From Kitasatospora sp040298565 (lineage in GTDB: Bacteria > Actinomycetota > Actinomycetes > Streptomycetales > Streptomycetaceae), in assembly GCF_040298565.1 (NCBI RefSeq), contig NZ_JBEPAK010000006.1, forward strand, positions 14,199 to 78,198: a stretch of DNA of 64,000 nt, read 5' to 3'. How positions within the stretch are numbered: position 1 is the first letter of the stretch; every line of letters begins with the position of its first letter. Below the pieces are notes generated by a model, which was given only the letters and a program-made list of their open reading frames with translations, made no database searches and had not been told where the DNA came from. Below, piece after piece: positions 26,371 through 36,065 of this stretch. The position numbers and the translations under genes were made by a program.

Positions 26371-26985
26371 TCAGCGCGAGTAGTACTCGACGACCAGCTG
26401 CTCGTCACAGATCACCGGGACCTCCTTGCGCTGCGGCGCACGGTCCAGGCGGAAGGCCAGGGCCTTCAGGTTGACCTCGAGGTACTTCGGGGTCTGGCCC
26501 TCGCCCGCGTAGCCACCCTCACGGGCGACCTGGAAGGGGACCTTCTCCTTGCTGCGCTCGCGGACGGTGACCACGTAGCCCGGCTTCATCTGGAACGACG
26601 GCTTGTTGACCTTGCTGCCGTTGACCTCGATGTGGCCGTGGACGACCATCTGACGGGCCTGGTAGATGGTGCGGGCGATGCCCGAACGCAGCACCAGCGA
26701 GTCCAGACGGGTCTCCAGCTCGGCGACGAGCGCCTCACCGGTCTTGCCCTCGGCCTTCTTCGCGCGGTCGAACGCACGCGACAGCTGCTTCTCGCTCAGG
26801 TCGTACTGGGCGCGAAGACGCTGCTTCTCGAGCAGACGGACCTTGTAGTCCGAGTTCTGCTTGCGGCCACGGCCGTGCTGGCCGGGCGGGTACGGGCGGG
26901 CCTCGAAGTACTTGACGGACTTCGGGGTCAGCGGCACGCCCAGGGCACGCGCGATCTTGACCTTGGGACGCTTCTGGTTCGCCAT
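26371..26985 (-). CDS. rpsD: 30S ribosomal protein S4
   Basis: 204 aa primary rRNA-binding protein: N-terminal domain without zinc cysteines (C-minus type), PGQHGRGRKQNSDYKVRLLE, and the S4 RNA-binding domain LDSLVLRSGIARTIYQARQM with VVHGHIEVNGSKVNKPS. Unlike in E. coli it stands outside an S13-S11-rpoA operon, as usual in actinobacteria. GGAAGG stands eight bases before ATG. Confidence 0.98.
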   Translation of the reverse strand: MANQKRPKVKIARALGVPLTPKSVKYFEARPYPPGQHGRGRKQNSDYKVRLLEKQRLRAQYDLSEKQLSRAFDRAKKAEGKTGEALVAELETRLDSLVLRSGIARTIYQARQMVVHGHIEVNGSKVNKPSFQMKPGYVVTVRERSKEKVPFQVAREGGYAGEGQTPKYLEVNLKALAFRLDRAPQRKEVPVICDEQLVVEYYSR

Positions 26986-27129
26986 GAACCAAACCTTCCT
27001 TGCTTATGAATACGGCTTTCACCAGGTGTTGACGGAGGTCGCATGTCGCGACCCGGAGAAAACCCGCCCGTCTGCACGGGGGGTCAGCCGCTCTCCGGAG
27101 CCGGGCACGGAAGTGCTGGTCACACGAAG

Positions 27130-27304
27130 GGCCCGGGAACCGGGCCGTCCGCGACACCGAAACGGTGCGCGACGCTCCTGTTGCGGGCCTCCCGGGGGAG
27201 GCCTACGGCCGGTGCCCCGCTGGTGCGGCCGGTCGGTGGGGTCTCCCCCGCCGCCGTCCCGGGACATGGCACTCCGACCGAGTATACCGGCGGATCACCC
27301 GCCG
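27130..27304 (-). promoter_or_regulatory. rpsD upstream region: TATACT -10, dyad and leader hairpin
   Basis: The 309-bp gap 26986-27294 holds a clear minus-strand TATACT (27281-27286) with only a weak -35. The 6-bp inverted repeat CGGCGG/CCGCCG (27288-27304) lies in its spacer and covers the rarA stop codon. A second hairpin GGCCCGG/CCGGGCC (27130-27146) lies in the roughly 290-nt leader. S4 is known to regulate its own mRNA in other bacteria, but no S4 pseudoknot is recognised here. Confidence 0.5.
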
Positions 27305-28689
27305 TTTTCCCCGGGCTCCTCCGCCTTCCGCTCCGCCCGGCGCTCGCCGCGCAGCCGGCCCCGCGTCCACTCCACGGTGTCCGCGTACCGGACCTCCCCG
27401 CCGCGCCGGTTCGGCCGGTAGTACTCCTTGCCGTGCACCGCGTCCGGCGCGTACTGCTGGGCCGCGATGCCCTCCGGCAGGTCGTGCGGGTACTGGTAGC
27501 CCTTGCCGTGGCCGAGCCTGCCCGCGCCGCCGTAGTGGGAGTCCCGCAGGTGCGGCGGCACCGCGCCCGCCAGGCCCTGCCGGACGTCCGCCAGCGCGGC
27601 GTCGATCGCCAGGTACGCCGAGTTGGACTTCGGCGCCAGCGCCAGCGCGATCGCCGCCTGGGAGAGGATGATCCGGGCCTCCGGGAAGCCGATCAGGGCC
27701 ACCGCCTGGGCCGCCGCCACCGCCGTCTGCAGCGCCGTCGGGTCCGCCAGGCCGACGTCCTCGCTGGCCGAGATCATCAGCCGCCGGGCGATGAACCGCG
27801 GGTCCTCCCCCGCCTCGATCATCCGGGCCAGGTAGTGCAGGGTGGCGTCCACGTCACTGCCGCGGATCGACTTGATCAGCGCGCTCGCGACGTCGTAGTG
27901 CTGGTCGCCGTCCTTGTCGTAGCGCACCGCCGCCTGATTGACGGCCGTCTCGGTGGTGGCCAGCGTGACGGCGGCCTCGCCCTTCTCCAGCGCCGCCCCG
28001 GCCGCCGCCTCCAGCGTGGTCAGCGCCCGCCGGGCGTCCCCGCCGGCCAGCCGCACCAGGTGGTCCTCGGCCTCGGCGGTCAGCTCCACCGCGCCCGCCA
28101 GGCCGCGCTCGTCGGCCACCGCGCGGCGCAGCAGCGCCCGGATGTCGTCGTCGGTGAGCGACTCCAGGGTCAGCAGCAGCGAGCGCGACAGCAGCGGCGA
28201 GATCACCGAGAAGTACGGGTTCTCGGTGGTCGCCGCGATCAGCGTGACCCAGCGGTTCTCCACGGCGGGCAGCAGCGAGTCCTGCTGGGCCTTGGAGAAG
28301 CGGTGGATCTCGTCCAGGAAGAGCACCGTCTCCCGGCCGGACATGCCGACGGCCCGCCGCGCGCCGTCGATCACCGCCCGGACCTCCTTCACCCCGGCGG
28401 TGATCGCGGACAGCTCGACGAAGCGGCCCTCCACGGCCTGGCTGATCACGTGCGCGAGGGTGGTCTTGCCGGTGCCGGGCGGCCCCCAGAGGATCACCGA
28501 GCTGGTGGCCGCCGGGCCGCGCGAGCCCGCGACCAGCCGCCGCAGCGGGGAGCCGGGCTTCAGCAGCTGCCGCTGCCCGGCCACCTCGTCCAGGGTGCGC
28601 GGGCGCATCCGCACGGCCAGCGGCGCCCGGCCGGGCTCCTTGCTCTGGCGTTCCTCGGCTGCGGCGGTGAAGAGGTCCGGTTCGTCCAC
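27295..28689 (-). CDS. rarA: RarA/MgsA, replication-associated recombination AAA+ ATPase
   Basis: 464 aa: N-terminal PLAVRMRPRTLDEVAGQRQL, Walker A WGPPGTGKTTLAHVI, Walker B FLDEIHRFSKAQQD, sensor ATTENPYF and a C-terminal tetramerisation domain with GSDVDATLHYLARMIEAGED and EDVGLADP. RarA acts at stalled forks. GTG start. It lies upstream of rpsD on the same strand, but the TATACT after it suggests separate transcription. Confidence 0.95.
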   Translation of the reverse strand: MDEPDLFTAAAEERQSKEPGRAPLAVRMRPRTLDEVAGQRQLLKPGSPLRRLVAGSRGPAATSSVILWGPPGTGKTTLAHVISQAVEGRFVELSAITAGVKEVRAVIDGARRAVGMSGRETVLFLDEIHRFSKAQQDSLLPAVENRWVTLIAATTENPYFSVISPLLSRSLLLTLESLTDDDIRALLRRAVADERGLAGAVELTAEAEDHLVRLAGGDARRALTTLEAAAGAALEKGEAAVTLATTETAVNQAAVRYDKDGDQHYDVASALIKSIRGSDVDATLHYLARMIEAGEDPRFIARRLMISASEDVGLADPTALQTAVAAAQAVALIGFPEARIILSQAAIALALAPKSNSAYLAIDAALADVRQGLAGAVPPHLRDSHYGGAGRLGHGKGYQYPHDLPEGIAAQQYAPDAVHGKEYYRPNRRGGEVRYADTVEWTRGRLRGERRAERKAEEPGENGG

Positions 28690-28734
28690 ACCGGAAGCCT
28701 ATGCGAGGGCACCGACACCCCTCGGTCGAAGCCG

Positions 28735-29349
28735 TCAGTCCTGCGGCGGGCGGTCCAGCAGCACGACGTCGAACTCCTCCAGCGACCACACGGTCAGACC
28801 GGCCGCGGCGGTCGCCTGCGCCCGGATGTCGGCCATCGGGCCGCGCGAGTCCGTGAAGCTCGCCCGGTCGGCGAAGATCGCGCCCACCGAGGTGCGGCCG
28901 TTCGCCCGGTCCACCAGCAGCGCGCCGGTGACGAAGCCGTCCAGCTTCTCCAGGTTCGGCAGCGCGCGGTCCCGGAAGACCTCGGCCAGCCGGTCCACCC
29001 CGTCCGGACCGATCCCGCCGCGGACCAGGCGGAAGCCGGCACCCGGCCCGGCGGCACCCGGCGGAGCCGTCACCGCGGCCTCCCAGACGTCGGTGGCCAC
29101 GGTGCCGCCCAGCGGCGCCAGCAGCTCGCGGCGGCGTTCGCCCAGCGCCGCGTCGCTGTCGCGCTCGTCCTGGGCGGACTCCCACCAGGAGCCCATCGTG
29201 ATCTTGCCGAGGGCCCGGTCGGCGAACAGGCCGTAGCCGCGGTACCCGGGCCGGTCGCCGAGCAGCGCGGGAGCCTCGGTGCGGAGCCGGTCGAGAGTCT
29301 GCTCGATCCGGTCCGGGTGACCGGTCGCGTAGACGGTACGGACGAACAT
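28735..29349 (-). CDS. two-domain ABM-like (dimeric alpha/beta barrel) protein
   Basis: 204 aa; two successive regions with the pattern of antibiotic-biosynthesis-monooxygenase-like barrels: MFVRTVYATGHPDRIEQTLD with ITMGSWWESA, then FRLVRGGIGPDGVDRLAEVF with LPNLEKLDGFVTGALLVD. No catalytic residue is obvious, so function is unknown. AGGAGG stands eight bases ahead of ATG. It starts a unit 45 bp ahead of rarA and may be co-transcribed with it. Confidence 0.7.
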   Translation of the reverse strand: MFVRTVYATGHPDRIEQTLDRLRTEAPALLGDRPGYRGYGLFADRALGKITMGSWWESAQDERDSDAALGERRRELLAPLGGTVATDVWEAAVTAPPGAAGPGAGFRLVRGGIGPDGVDRLAEVFRDRALPNLEKLDGFVTGALLVDRANGRTSVGAIFADRASFTDSRGPMADIRAQATAAAGLTVWSLEEFDVVLLDRPPQD

Positions 29350-29422
29350 GAGCGCGCCTCCTGAGGACGCCCGGGCGCCACGCGGGGCCGTCTTCTCGGA
29401 AGCAGCGCCCGGAGGGCCCCGT

Positions 29423-30241
29423 CTACTCCAGTGTGGCAGCGTGGTCCGGGACGTACTTCTGGAGATCCCGCGGCGGCCGCTGGTAGCCGCGCGAATCCGG
29501 GCGCGGCGGCAGCTCGATCCGCGGCGGGGTGATCTCGCGGTACGGCACGGTGGAGAGCAGGTGGGCGATCATGTTGATCCGGGCCCGGCGCTTGTCGTCG
29601 CTCTCCACCACGTGCCAGGGCGACAGCGGGGTGTCGGTGTGGACGAACATCGCGTCCTTGGCCTGCGAGTAGTCCTCCCAGTGGTTGATCGACTCGACGT
29701 CCATCGGGGAGAGCTTCCAGCGCCTCATCGGGTCCTCCAGCCGGTCCCGGAAGCGCCGCTCCTGCTCGGTGTCGCTGACCGAGAACCAGTACTTGCGCAG
29801 CAGGACGCCCGCCTCGATCAGCATCTGCTCGAAGGCCGGGCACTGGTGCAGGAACTGCCAGTACTCCTCGTCGGTGCAGAAGCCCATCACCCGCTCGACC
29901 CCGGCGCGGTTGTACCAGCTCCGGTCGAACAGCACGATCTCCCCGGCCGCCGGCAGGTGTTCGACGTAGCGCTGGAAGTACCACTGGGCCCGCTGCCGCT
30001 CGGTCGGGGTGGGAAGCGCCACGACCCTGGCGATGCGCGGGTTCAGGAACTCCGTCACCCGTTTGATGGCGCCGCCCTTGCCGGCCGCGTCGCGCCCCTC
30101 GAAGACCACCACCAGGCGGGCCCCCTCGACCCGCACCCACTCCTGGAGCTTCACCAGCTCCTGCTGCAGCCGCAGCAGCTCCCGCTCGTACGGCTTCCTC
30201 GCCAGTCGCTCCGGTTTCCCGGCCCGCTGCCCGCTGGTCAC
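29423..30241 (-). CDS. ppk2: Polyphosphate kinase 2
   Basis: 272 aa, single-domain PPK2: Walker A VVFEGRDAAGKGGAIKRV, FLNPRIARVVALPTPTE, Walker B VLFDRSWYNRAGVERVMGF and lid arginines RRWKLSPMDVESINHWEDY. It transfers phosphate between polyphosphate and nucleotides, most members making GTP or ATP from GDP or ADP. GTG start with GGAGG eight bases ahead. Its gene is between the acetyltransferase and the ABM-like protein; each looks independently expressed. Confidence 0.94.
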   Translation of the reverse strand: MTSGQRAGKPERLARKPYERELLRLQQELVKLQEWVRVEGARLVVVFEGRDAAGKGGAIKRVTEFLNPRIARVVALPTPTERQRAQWYFQRYVEHLPAAGEIVLFDRSWYNRAGVERVMGFCTDEEYWQFLHQCPAFEQMLIEAGVLLRKYWFSVSDTEQERRFRDRLEDPMRRWKLSPMDVESINHWEDYSQAKDAMFVHTDTPLSPWHVVESDDKRRARINMIAHLLSTVPYREITPPRIELPPRPDSRGYQRPPRDLQKYVPDHAATLE

Positions 30242-30333
30242 CCTCGGGTCCTCCGTCCGACTGCTGCCGATGACCCTTCACCGTAGGCGCGCAACGGCGG
30301 ATCCGCAGGTCGACCGGGGCCGGGAGGGGGTGA

Positions 30334-30849
30334 TCAGACCGCGACGAAGGGCTCCGGATAGCGGCAGAGCCCGCGCGGGCCGCCGTCGTACGCCGCGAGC
30401 GGCAGCGCCTGGAAGTACGCCTCCGGCACCTCGAACGGGCCGCTGACCTCGTGCCGTCCGGCCGGGGCGAAGCCGAACCGGCCGTAGTAGCCCGGGTCGC
30501 CGAGGACGACCACCAGCTTCTCCCCCGCCGCCTCGGCCGCCGACAGCGCGGCCCGGACGACGAGTTCCCCGACGCCCCTGCGCTGCCACTCGGGCGCCAC
30601 GGCGACCGGCGCGAGCGCCACGGCGTCGCCGTCCCCGACCCACAGCCGGGTGAGCAGCGCGTGCCCGACCACCAGCCCGGCCTCGTCGACCGCGACCACC
30701 GACAGCCCGGGCAGCCAGGCGGGGTCGCGGCGCAGCGCGTCCACCAGGTCCGCCTCGTCCGGCCCGGGGAAGGCGGCCATGTGGACGCGTCTGGTCGCGG
30801 GGGCGTCCTCCGGACGTTCGATCCTCGTGGTGACGTTCGTGACCTGCAT
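30334..30849 (-). CDS. GNAT-family N-acetyltransferase
   Basis: 171 aa. GNAT fold with acetyl-CoA-binding VAVAPEWQRRGVGELVVRAA and the C-terminal GDPGYYGRFGFAPAGRHE typical of the YhbS-like subgroup. Substrate unknown. Start ATG at 30849 has GGAGG eight bases upstream. Longer in-frame starts run back into aspS and are rejected. It follows the aspS terminator by about 40 bases. Confidence 0.88.
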   Translation of the reverse strand: MQVTNVTTRIERPEDAPATRRVHMAAFPGPDEADLVDALRRDPAWLPGLSVVAVDEAGLVVGHALLTRLWVGDGDAVALAPVAVAPEWQRRGVGELVVRAALSAAEAAGEKLVVVLGDPGYYGRFGFAPAGRHEVSGPFEVPEAYFQALPLAAYDGGPRGLCRYPEPFVAV

Positions 30850-30885
30850 GAGTCGACCCTCCGTGTGTCCCACACCGTTGTGGAC

Positions 30886-30919
30886 CGGCCCCGGACGGTG
30901 GGTGGACCGTCCGGGGCCG
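30886..30919 (-). terminator. terminator after aspS
   Basis: CGGCCCCGGACGGT pairs perfectly with ACCGTCCGGGGCCG around six bases, 37 bases past the aspS stop. Confidence 0.88.
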
Positions 30920-30956
30920 TTGAAGGTTAGCGGATGACGCGACGTCAGCCTGCTGG

Positions 30957-32744
30957 CTACGCCTCGGACTTGGCGTCCTTGGCGTCCTCGCGGACCTTCG
31001 GCTGGGCGTCGACGCCGGCCTCGCGGCGCTGCGCCGGGGTGATCGGCGTCGGGGCGCCGGTCAGCGGGTCGCCACCGGTGGACGTCTTCGGGAAGGCGAT
31101 GACGTCGCGGATGGTGTCGTAACCGCCCAGCAGGGTCACGATGCGGTCGAGGCCGAAGGCGACGCCACCGTGCGGCGGCGGGCCGTAGTTGAAGGCGTCC
31201 AGCAGGAAGCCGAACTGCGAGGCGGCCTCCTCCTCGGACAGCCCGATCGCGTCGAACGCCCGCTTCTGGACGTCCCGCTGGTGGATACGGATCGAACCGC
31301 CGCCCAGCTCCGAGCCGTTGAGGACCAGGTCGTAGGCGTTGGACAGGGCCGAGCCAGGGTCGGTGTCGAAGGTGTCCAGCGACTCCTTGGTCGGGGCGGT
31401 GAACGGGTGGTGCACCGCGTGCCAGCCCTGGAACTGGCCCTTGTCGTCCTCGATCGGCTCGAACATCGGGAAGTCGACGACCCAGAGGAAGGCCCACGTG
31501 GACTCGTCGATCAGCCCGCAGCGGCGGCCGATCTCCAGACGGGCGGCGCCGAGCAGCTCCTGCGAGGCGCGCTCCTTGCCGGCCGCGAAGAAGACCGCGT
31601 CGCCGTTCTTGGCGCCGGCGGCGGCGGCCAGGCCGGCCAGGTGCTCCTCGGACAGGTTCTTGGCGACGGGCCCGCGCAGCTCGCCGGTCTCGGCGTCGAT
31701 CAGCACGTAGGCCAGGCCCTTGGCGCCGCGCGCCTTGGCCCAGTCCTGCCAGGCGTCCAGCTGCTTGCGCGGCTGGGAGGCACCGCCCGGCATGACCACG
31801 GCGCCGACGTACGGGGCCTGGAAGACGCGGAACTCGGTGCCCTTGAAGTACTCGGTGAGGTCGGTGAGTTCCTGGCCGAAGCGGACGTCCGGCTTGTCGG
31901 AGCCGTACCGGCCCATGGCCTCCGCGTAGGTCATCCGCGGCAGCGGGTTCGGGATCTCGTAGCCGTGCACCTCGCGCCAGATGGCACCGATGATCTTCTC
32001 GCCGAGGGCCAGGATGTCCTCCTGGTCGACGAAGGAGGCCTCGATGTCGAGCTGGGTGAACTCCGGCTGGCGGTCGGCGCGGAAGTCCTCGTCGCGGAAG
32101 CAGCGGGCGATCTGGTAGTAGCGCTCCATGCCGGCCACCATCAGCAGCTGCTTGAACAGCTGGGGCGACTGCGGCAGCGCGTACCAGTGGCCGGGCTGCA
32201 GGCGGACCGGGACGAGGAAGTCGCGGGCGCCCTCGGGGGTGGAGCGGGTGAGGTACGGCGTCTCGATGTCGAGGAAGTCGTTCTCCTCCATCACCCGGCG
32301 GATGATGTTGTTGACCTTCGAGCGCAGCCGCAGGCCCTTGGCCGGGCCCTCGCGGCGCAGGTCCAGGTAGCGGTAGCGCAGCCGGACCTCCTCGTTGACC
32401 GTGCCCGGCTCGTACTCGGCGACCGGGAAGGGCAGCGGGGCGGCCTCGGAGAGCACCTCGATCTCGCTGACCACGACCTCGACGGCGCCGGTCGGGATCT
32501 CGGGGTTCTCGTTGCCCTCGGGGCGGACCCTGACGTCACCGACGACCTTGACGCAGTACTCGGCGCGCAGGCCGTGCACCGAGTCCAGGTCGCGGACCAC
32601 GATCTGCACGGTGCCGGAGGCGTCGCGCAGGTCGATGAAGGCCACGCCGCCGTGGTCGCGGCGGCGGGCGACCCAGCCGGCCAGGGTGACGGTGGTGCCT
32701 GCGTGCTCCGGGCGGAGCGTGCCCGCGTCGTGCGTGCGGATCAC
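30957..32744 (-). CDS. aspS: Aspartyl-tRNA synthetase
   Basis: 595 aa class IIb synthetase: OB anticodon domain (VTLAGWVARRRDHGGVAFID), motif 2 FRDEDFRADRQPEFTQLD, bacterial GAD insertion and motif 3 GVAFGLDRIVTLLGG. GTG start at 32744 overlaps the hisS stop as GTGA with GAAGGAG upstream. The hisS-aspS pair is common in actinobacteria and both depend on one promoter ahead of the MBL gene. C-terminal charged tail is short. Whether it also charges tRNA-Asn cannot be read here. Confidence 0.97.
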   Translation of the reverse strand: MIRTHDAGTLRPEHAGTTVTLAGWVARRRDHGGVAFIDLRDASGTVQIVVRDLDSVHGLRAEYCVKVVGDVRVRPEGNENPEIPTGAVEVVVSEIEVLSEAAPLPFPVAEYEPGTVNEEVRLRYRYLDLRREGPAKGLRLRSKVNNIIRRVMEENDFLDIETPYLTRSTPEGARDFLVPVRLQPGHWYALPQSPQLFKQLLMVAGMERYYQIARCFRDEDFRADRQPEFTQLDIEASFVDQEDILALGEKIIGAIWREVHGYEIPNPLPRMTYAEAMGRYGSDKPDVRFGQELTDLTEYFKGTEFRVFQAPYVGAVVMPGGASQPRKQLDAWQDWAKARGAKGLAYVLIDAETGELRGPVAKNLSEEHLAGLAAAAGAKNGDAVFFAAGKERASQELLGAARLEIGRRCGLIDESTWAFLWVVDFPMFEPIEDDKGQFQGWHAVHHPFTAPTKESLDTFDTDPGSALSNAYDLVLNGSELGGGSIRIHQRDVQKRAFDAIGLSEEEAASQFGFLLDAFNYGPPPHGGVAFGLDRIVTLLGGYDTIRDVIAFPKTSTGGDPLTGAPTPITPAQRREAGVDAQPKVREDAKDAKSEA

Positions 32745-34018
32745 AGCTGCTTCTCCTTCAGGGTGGTGACGAGTGCGTCGAGGGCGACGGGGGTCTGCTC
32801 GCCGGTGCTCATGTCCTTGAGCTGGACGACGCCCTCGGCGAGGTCCCGGTCCCCGGCGATCAGGGCGAAGCGGGCGCCGGACCGGTCGGCGGACTTCATG
32901 GCGTTCTTGATGCTCTTCACGCCGAAGGCGAGGTCGGTGGCGACGCCGGCCCGGCGCAGCTCGATCACCTTGGCGAACAGGACGTTCTTGGCCTCCTCGC
33001 CGAGCGCGACGGCGTACACCTCGGTGGCGGCGGGCAGCTCGAGGGAGACGCCCTCGGCCTCCAGCGCCAGGTAGGTGCGGTCCACGCCGAGGGCCCAGCC
33101 GACGGACGGCAGCGCCGGGCCGCCGATCATCTCGGACAGGCCGTCGTAGCGGCCGCCGCCACCGATCGCGGACTGGGCGCCGAGGCCGTTGTGCACGAAC
33201 TCGAAGGTGGTGCGGGTGTAGTAGTCCAGCCCGCGCACGAGCTTGGGGTCGTCCACGAAGGCCACGCCGGCCGCGGTGAGCAGCTCGCGGACCTTCTCGT
33301 CGTACGCCTTGCAGTCCTCGCAGAGGAAGTCGCGCAGCATCGGCGCGTCGACGAGCTGGGCCTGCACCGACTCGCGCTTGTCGTCCAGCACGCGCAGCGG
33401 GTTGATCTCGGCGCGGCGGCGGGTGTCCTCGTCCAGGTCCAGGCCGGCCAGGAACTCGATCAGCGCGGCGCGGTAGACCGGGCGGCACTGCTTGTCGCCG
33501 AGGCTGTTGAGCAGCAGCGAGTAGTCGCTCAGGCCGAGCGAGCGGAAGGCGTCGTCGGCCAGGATGATCAGCTCGGCGTCCAGCGCCGGGTCCTCGGCGC
33601 CGATCGCCTCGGCGCCGACCTGGGAGAACTGGCGGTAGCGGCCCTTCTGGGCGCGCTCGTAGCGGTAGTACGAGCCGGAGTACCAGAGCTTGACCGGCAG
33701 GTTGCCCTGCTTGTGCAGGTTGGCCTGGAGCGCGGCGCGCAGCACCGAGGCGGTGCCCTCCGGGCGCAGCGCGAGCTCGTCGCCGCCCTTGGTGGTGAGG
33801 GTGTACATCTCCTTGGTGACGATGTCGGTGGACTCGCCGACACCGCGCGAGAACAGCTTCACGTCCTCGAAGACCGGGGTCTCGACGTAGCCGTAACCGG
33901 CCCGGCGGGCGGGCGCGGCGATGCGCTCGCGGATCGCCAGGAAGGTCGCGGAGCTGGGGGGCAGCAGGTCGTAGGTGCCCTTGGGGGCGGTGAAGGTGCT
34001 CAACTTCTCTTCCGTCAC
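32741..34018 (-). CDS. hisS: Histidyl-tRNA synthetase
   Basis: 425 aa. Class II core with motif 2 YRYERAQKGRYRQFSQVGAE, histidine-specific LVRGLDYYTRTTFEF and motif 3 ALGVDRTYLAL, plus the C-terminal anticodon domain. GTG at 34018 overlaps the stop of the metallo-hydrolase gene (GTGA). Start fits the family N-terminus (FTAPKGTYDLLPPSSA). Operon order MBL-hisS-aspS with overlaps at both joints. Confidence 0.97.
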   Translation of the reverse strand: MTEEKLSTFTAPKGTYDLLPPSSATFLAIRERIAAPARRAGYGYVETPVFEDVKLFSRGVGESTDIVTKEMYTLTTKGGDELALRPEGTASVLRAALQANLHKQGNLPVKLWYSGSYYRYERAQKGRYRQFSQVGAEAIGAEDPALDAELIILADDAFRSLGLSDYSLLLNSLGDKQCRPVYRAALIEFLAGLDLDEDTRRRAEINPLRVLDDKRESVQAQLVDAPMLRDFLCEDCKAYDEKVRELLTAAGVAFVDDPKLVRGLDYYTRTTFEFVHNGLGAQSAIGGGGRYDGLSEMIGGPALPSVGWALGVDRTYLALEAEGVSLELPAATEVYAVALGEEAKNVLFAKVIELRRAGVATDLAFGVKSIKNAMKSADRSGARFALIAGDRDLAEGVVQLKDMSTGEQTPVALDALVTTLKEKQL

Positions 34019-34722
34019 ATTCCTCGTCGCGGGAAAGCCGGGGCGCCGGCCGCCCCTGCTGCCTGTCGGAGGTAGGGGTTGGTGGCGCGCTCGTGGCCGA
34101 TGGTCGTCTGTCCGCCGTGGCCGGAGAGGACCACGGTGGAATCGTCGAGGGGCAGGCACACCCGGGCCAGCGAGCGCATGATCGCCGCGCTGTCCCCGCC
34201 CGGGAGGTCGGTACGCCCGATGGAGCCGGCGAACAGCAGGTCGCCCGAGAACAGCACCGGGGGGAGGTCCTCGGCACCGGGCGTCCGGAAGGTCACCGAC
34301 CCCCCGGTATGGCCCGGGGCGTGGTCCACGGTGAGCGTCAGGCCGGCCAGCTCCAGCACGCTGCCGTCGGTGAGCTCGCGCACGTCGTCGGGCTCGCCGA
34401 CGGTGAGCTCGCCCAGCAGCTGGGTGCCGAGGGAGCGGCCGAGGGCCTTCTCCGGGTCGGACATCATGTACCGGTCCTCGGGGTGGATCCAGGCCGGGAC
34501 GCCGCGGGCGCCGCAGACCGGGACCACCGAGGCGACGTGGTCGATGTGGCCGTGGGTGAGCAGCACGGCGACGGGCTTGAGCCGGTGCTCGCGGACGAGC
34601 TCCTCGACGCCGCGGGCGGCCTGGTGGCCCGGGTCGACGATGACGCACTCCTCGCCCGCCGCCGGCGCGACCAGGTAGCAGTTGGTGCCCCAGGCTCCAG
34701 CGGGGAATCCGGCGATGAACAC
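34015..34722 (-). CDS. metallo-beta-lactamase-fold hydrolase (glyoxalase II-like)
   Basis: 235 aa. The zinc motif THGHIDHV (variant of THxHxDH), later HAPGHTGGSV, SGDLLFAGSIGRTD and GHGGQTTIGHE provide the metal ligands. Glyoxalase II-like enzymes hydrolyse thioesters of small thiols; streptomycetes use mycothiol rather than glutathione, so a mycothiol thioester is possible. It heads the MBL-hisS-aspS operon. ATG at 34722 without a strong SD. Confidence 0.88.
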   Translation of the reverse strand: MFIAGFPAGAWGTNCYLVAPAAGEECVIVDPGHQAARGVEELVREHRLKPVAVLLTHGHIDHVASVVPVCGARGVPAWIHPEDRYMMSDPEKALGRSLGTQLLGELTVGEPDDVRELTDGSVLELAGLTLTVDHAPGHTGGSVTFRTPGAEDLPPVLFSGDLLFAGSIGRTDLPGGDSAAIMRSLARVCLPLDDSTVVLSGHGGQTTIGHERATNPYLRQAAGAAGAPAFPRRGM

Positions 34723-34968
34723 GCGCGTCCTTCGGGTGTGCGGCGACCAGCTGCGATGGCTACCAGTAGTGATGTGTAAGGGCAGCCTACCGGCGGGCCG
34801 GGTCCGGTTGCGAACCAGATACCGGCGGCGGGGCGGGCCGCCGGACGCCCGAGTGACGGGTTCACCACGTCCTTACGGGCCCGGTCCCTACACTTGGCCG
34901 CCGATGGATGCGATGATCCGCTACGGAAACCATCCACCCTTCCCGCACATCATCAGGAGACACGGCCG

Positions 34969-35802
<834 letters not shown>

Positions 35803-36065
35803 CCGACCCCGGGGCCACTCCCGGCGGCGCCCGGCGCGGCGCCGCCCGGCCCCGGGCCGAAATCGCCCGGCCCGGATGCGGACAGCACCGGGCCTGGTCG
35901 CCTATGTTGGCGTTGTATAGGGTGCCCGGACCCGCCCAGCCGTCACCCGCGGCAGCAAGGCACGGCGGACGGGGACGGCGGACTCATCGGTCCGCCGCAC
36001 ATCAACTGTGGACGACGGACGCGCGCCGCCCCGGCGCGGGCGCGACGTCATGTGGAGGACGCGCT

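Noticed and set aside
32745..34277. Upstream extension of aspS
   Set aside because: Out of frame across hisS; the GTGA overlap with hisS gives a full-length AspRS.
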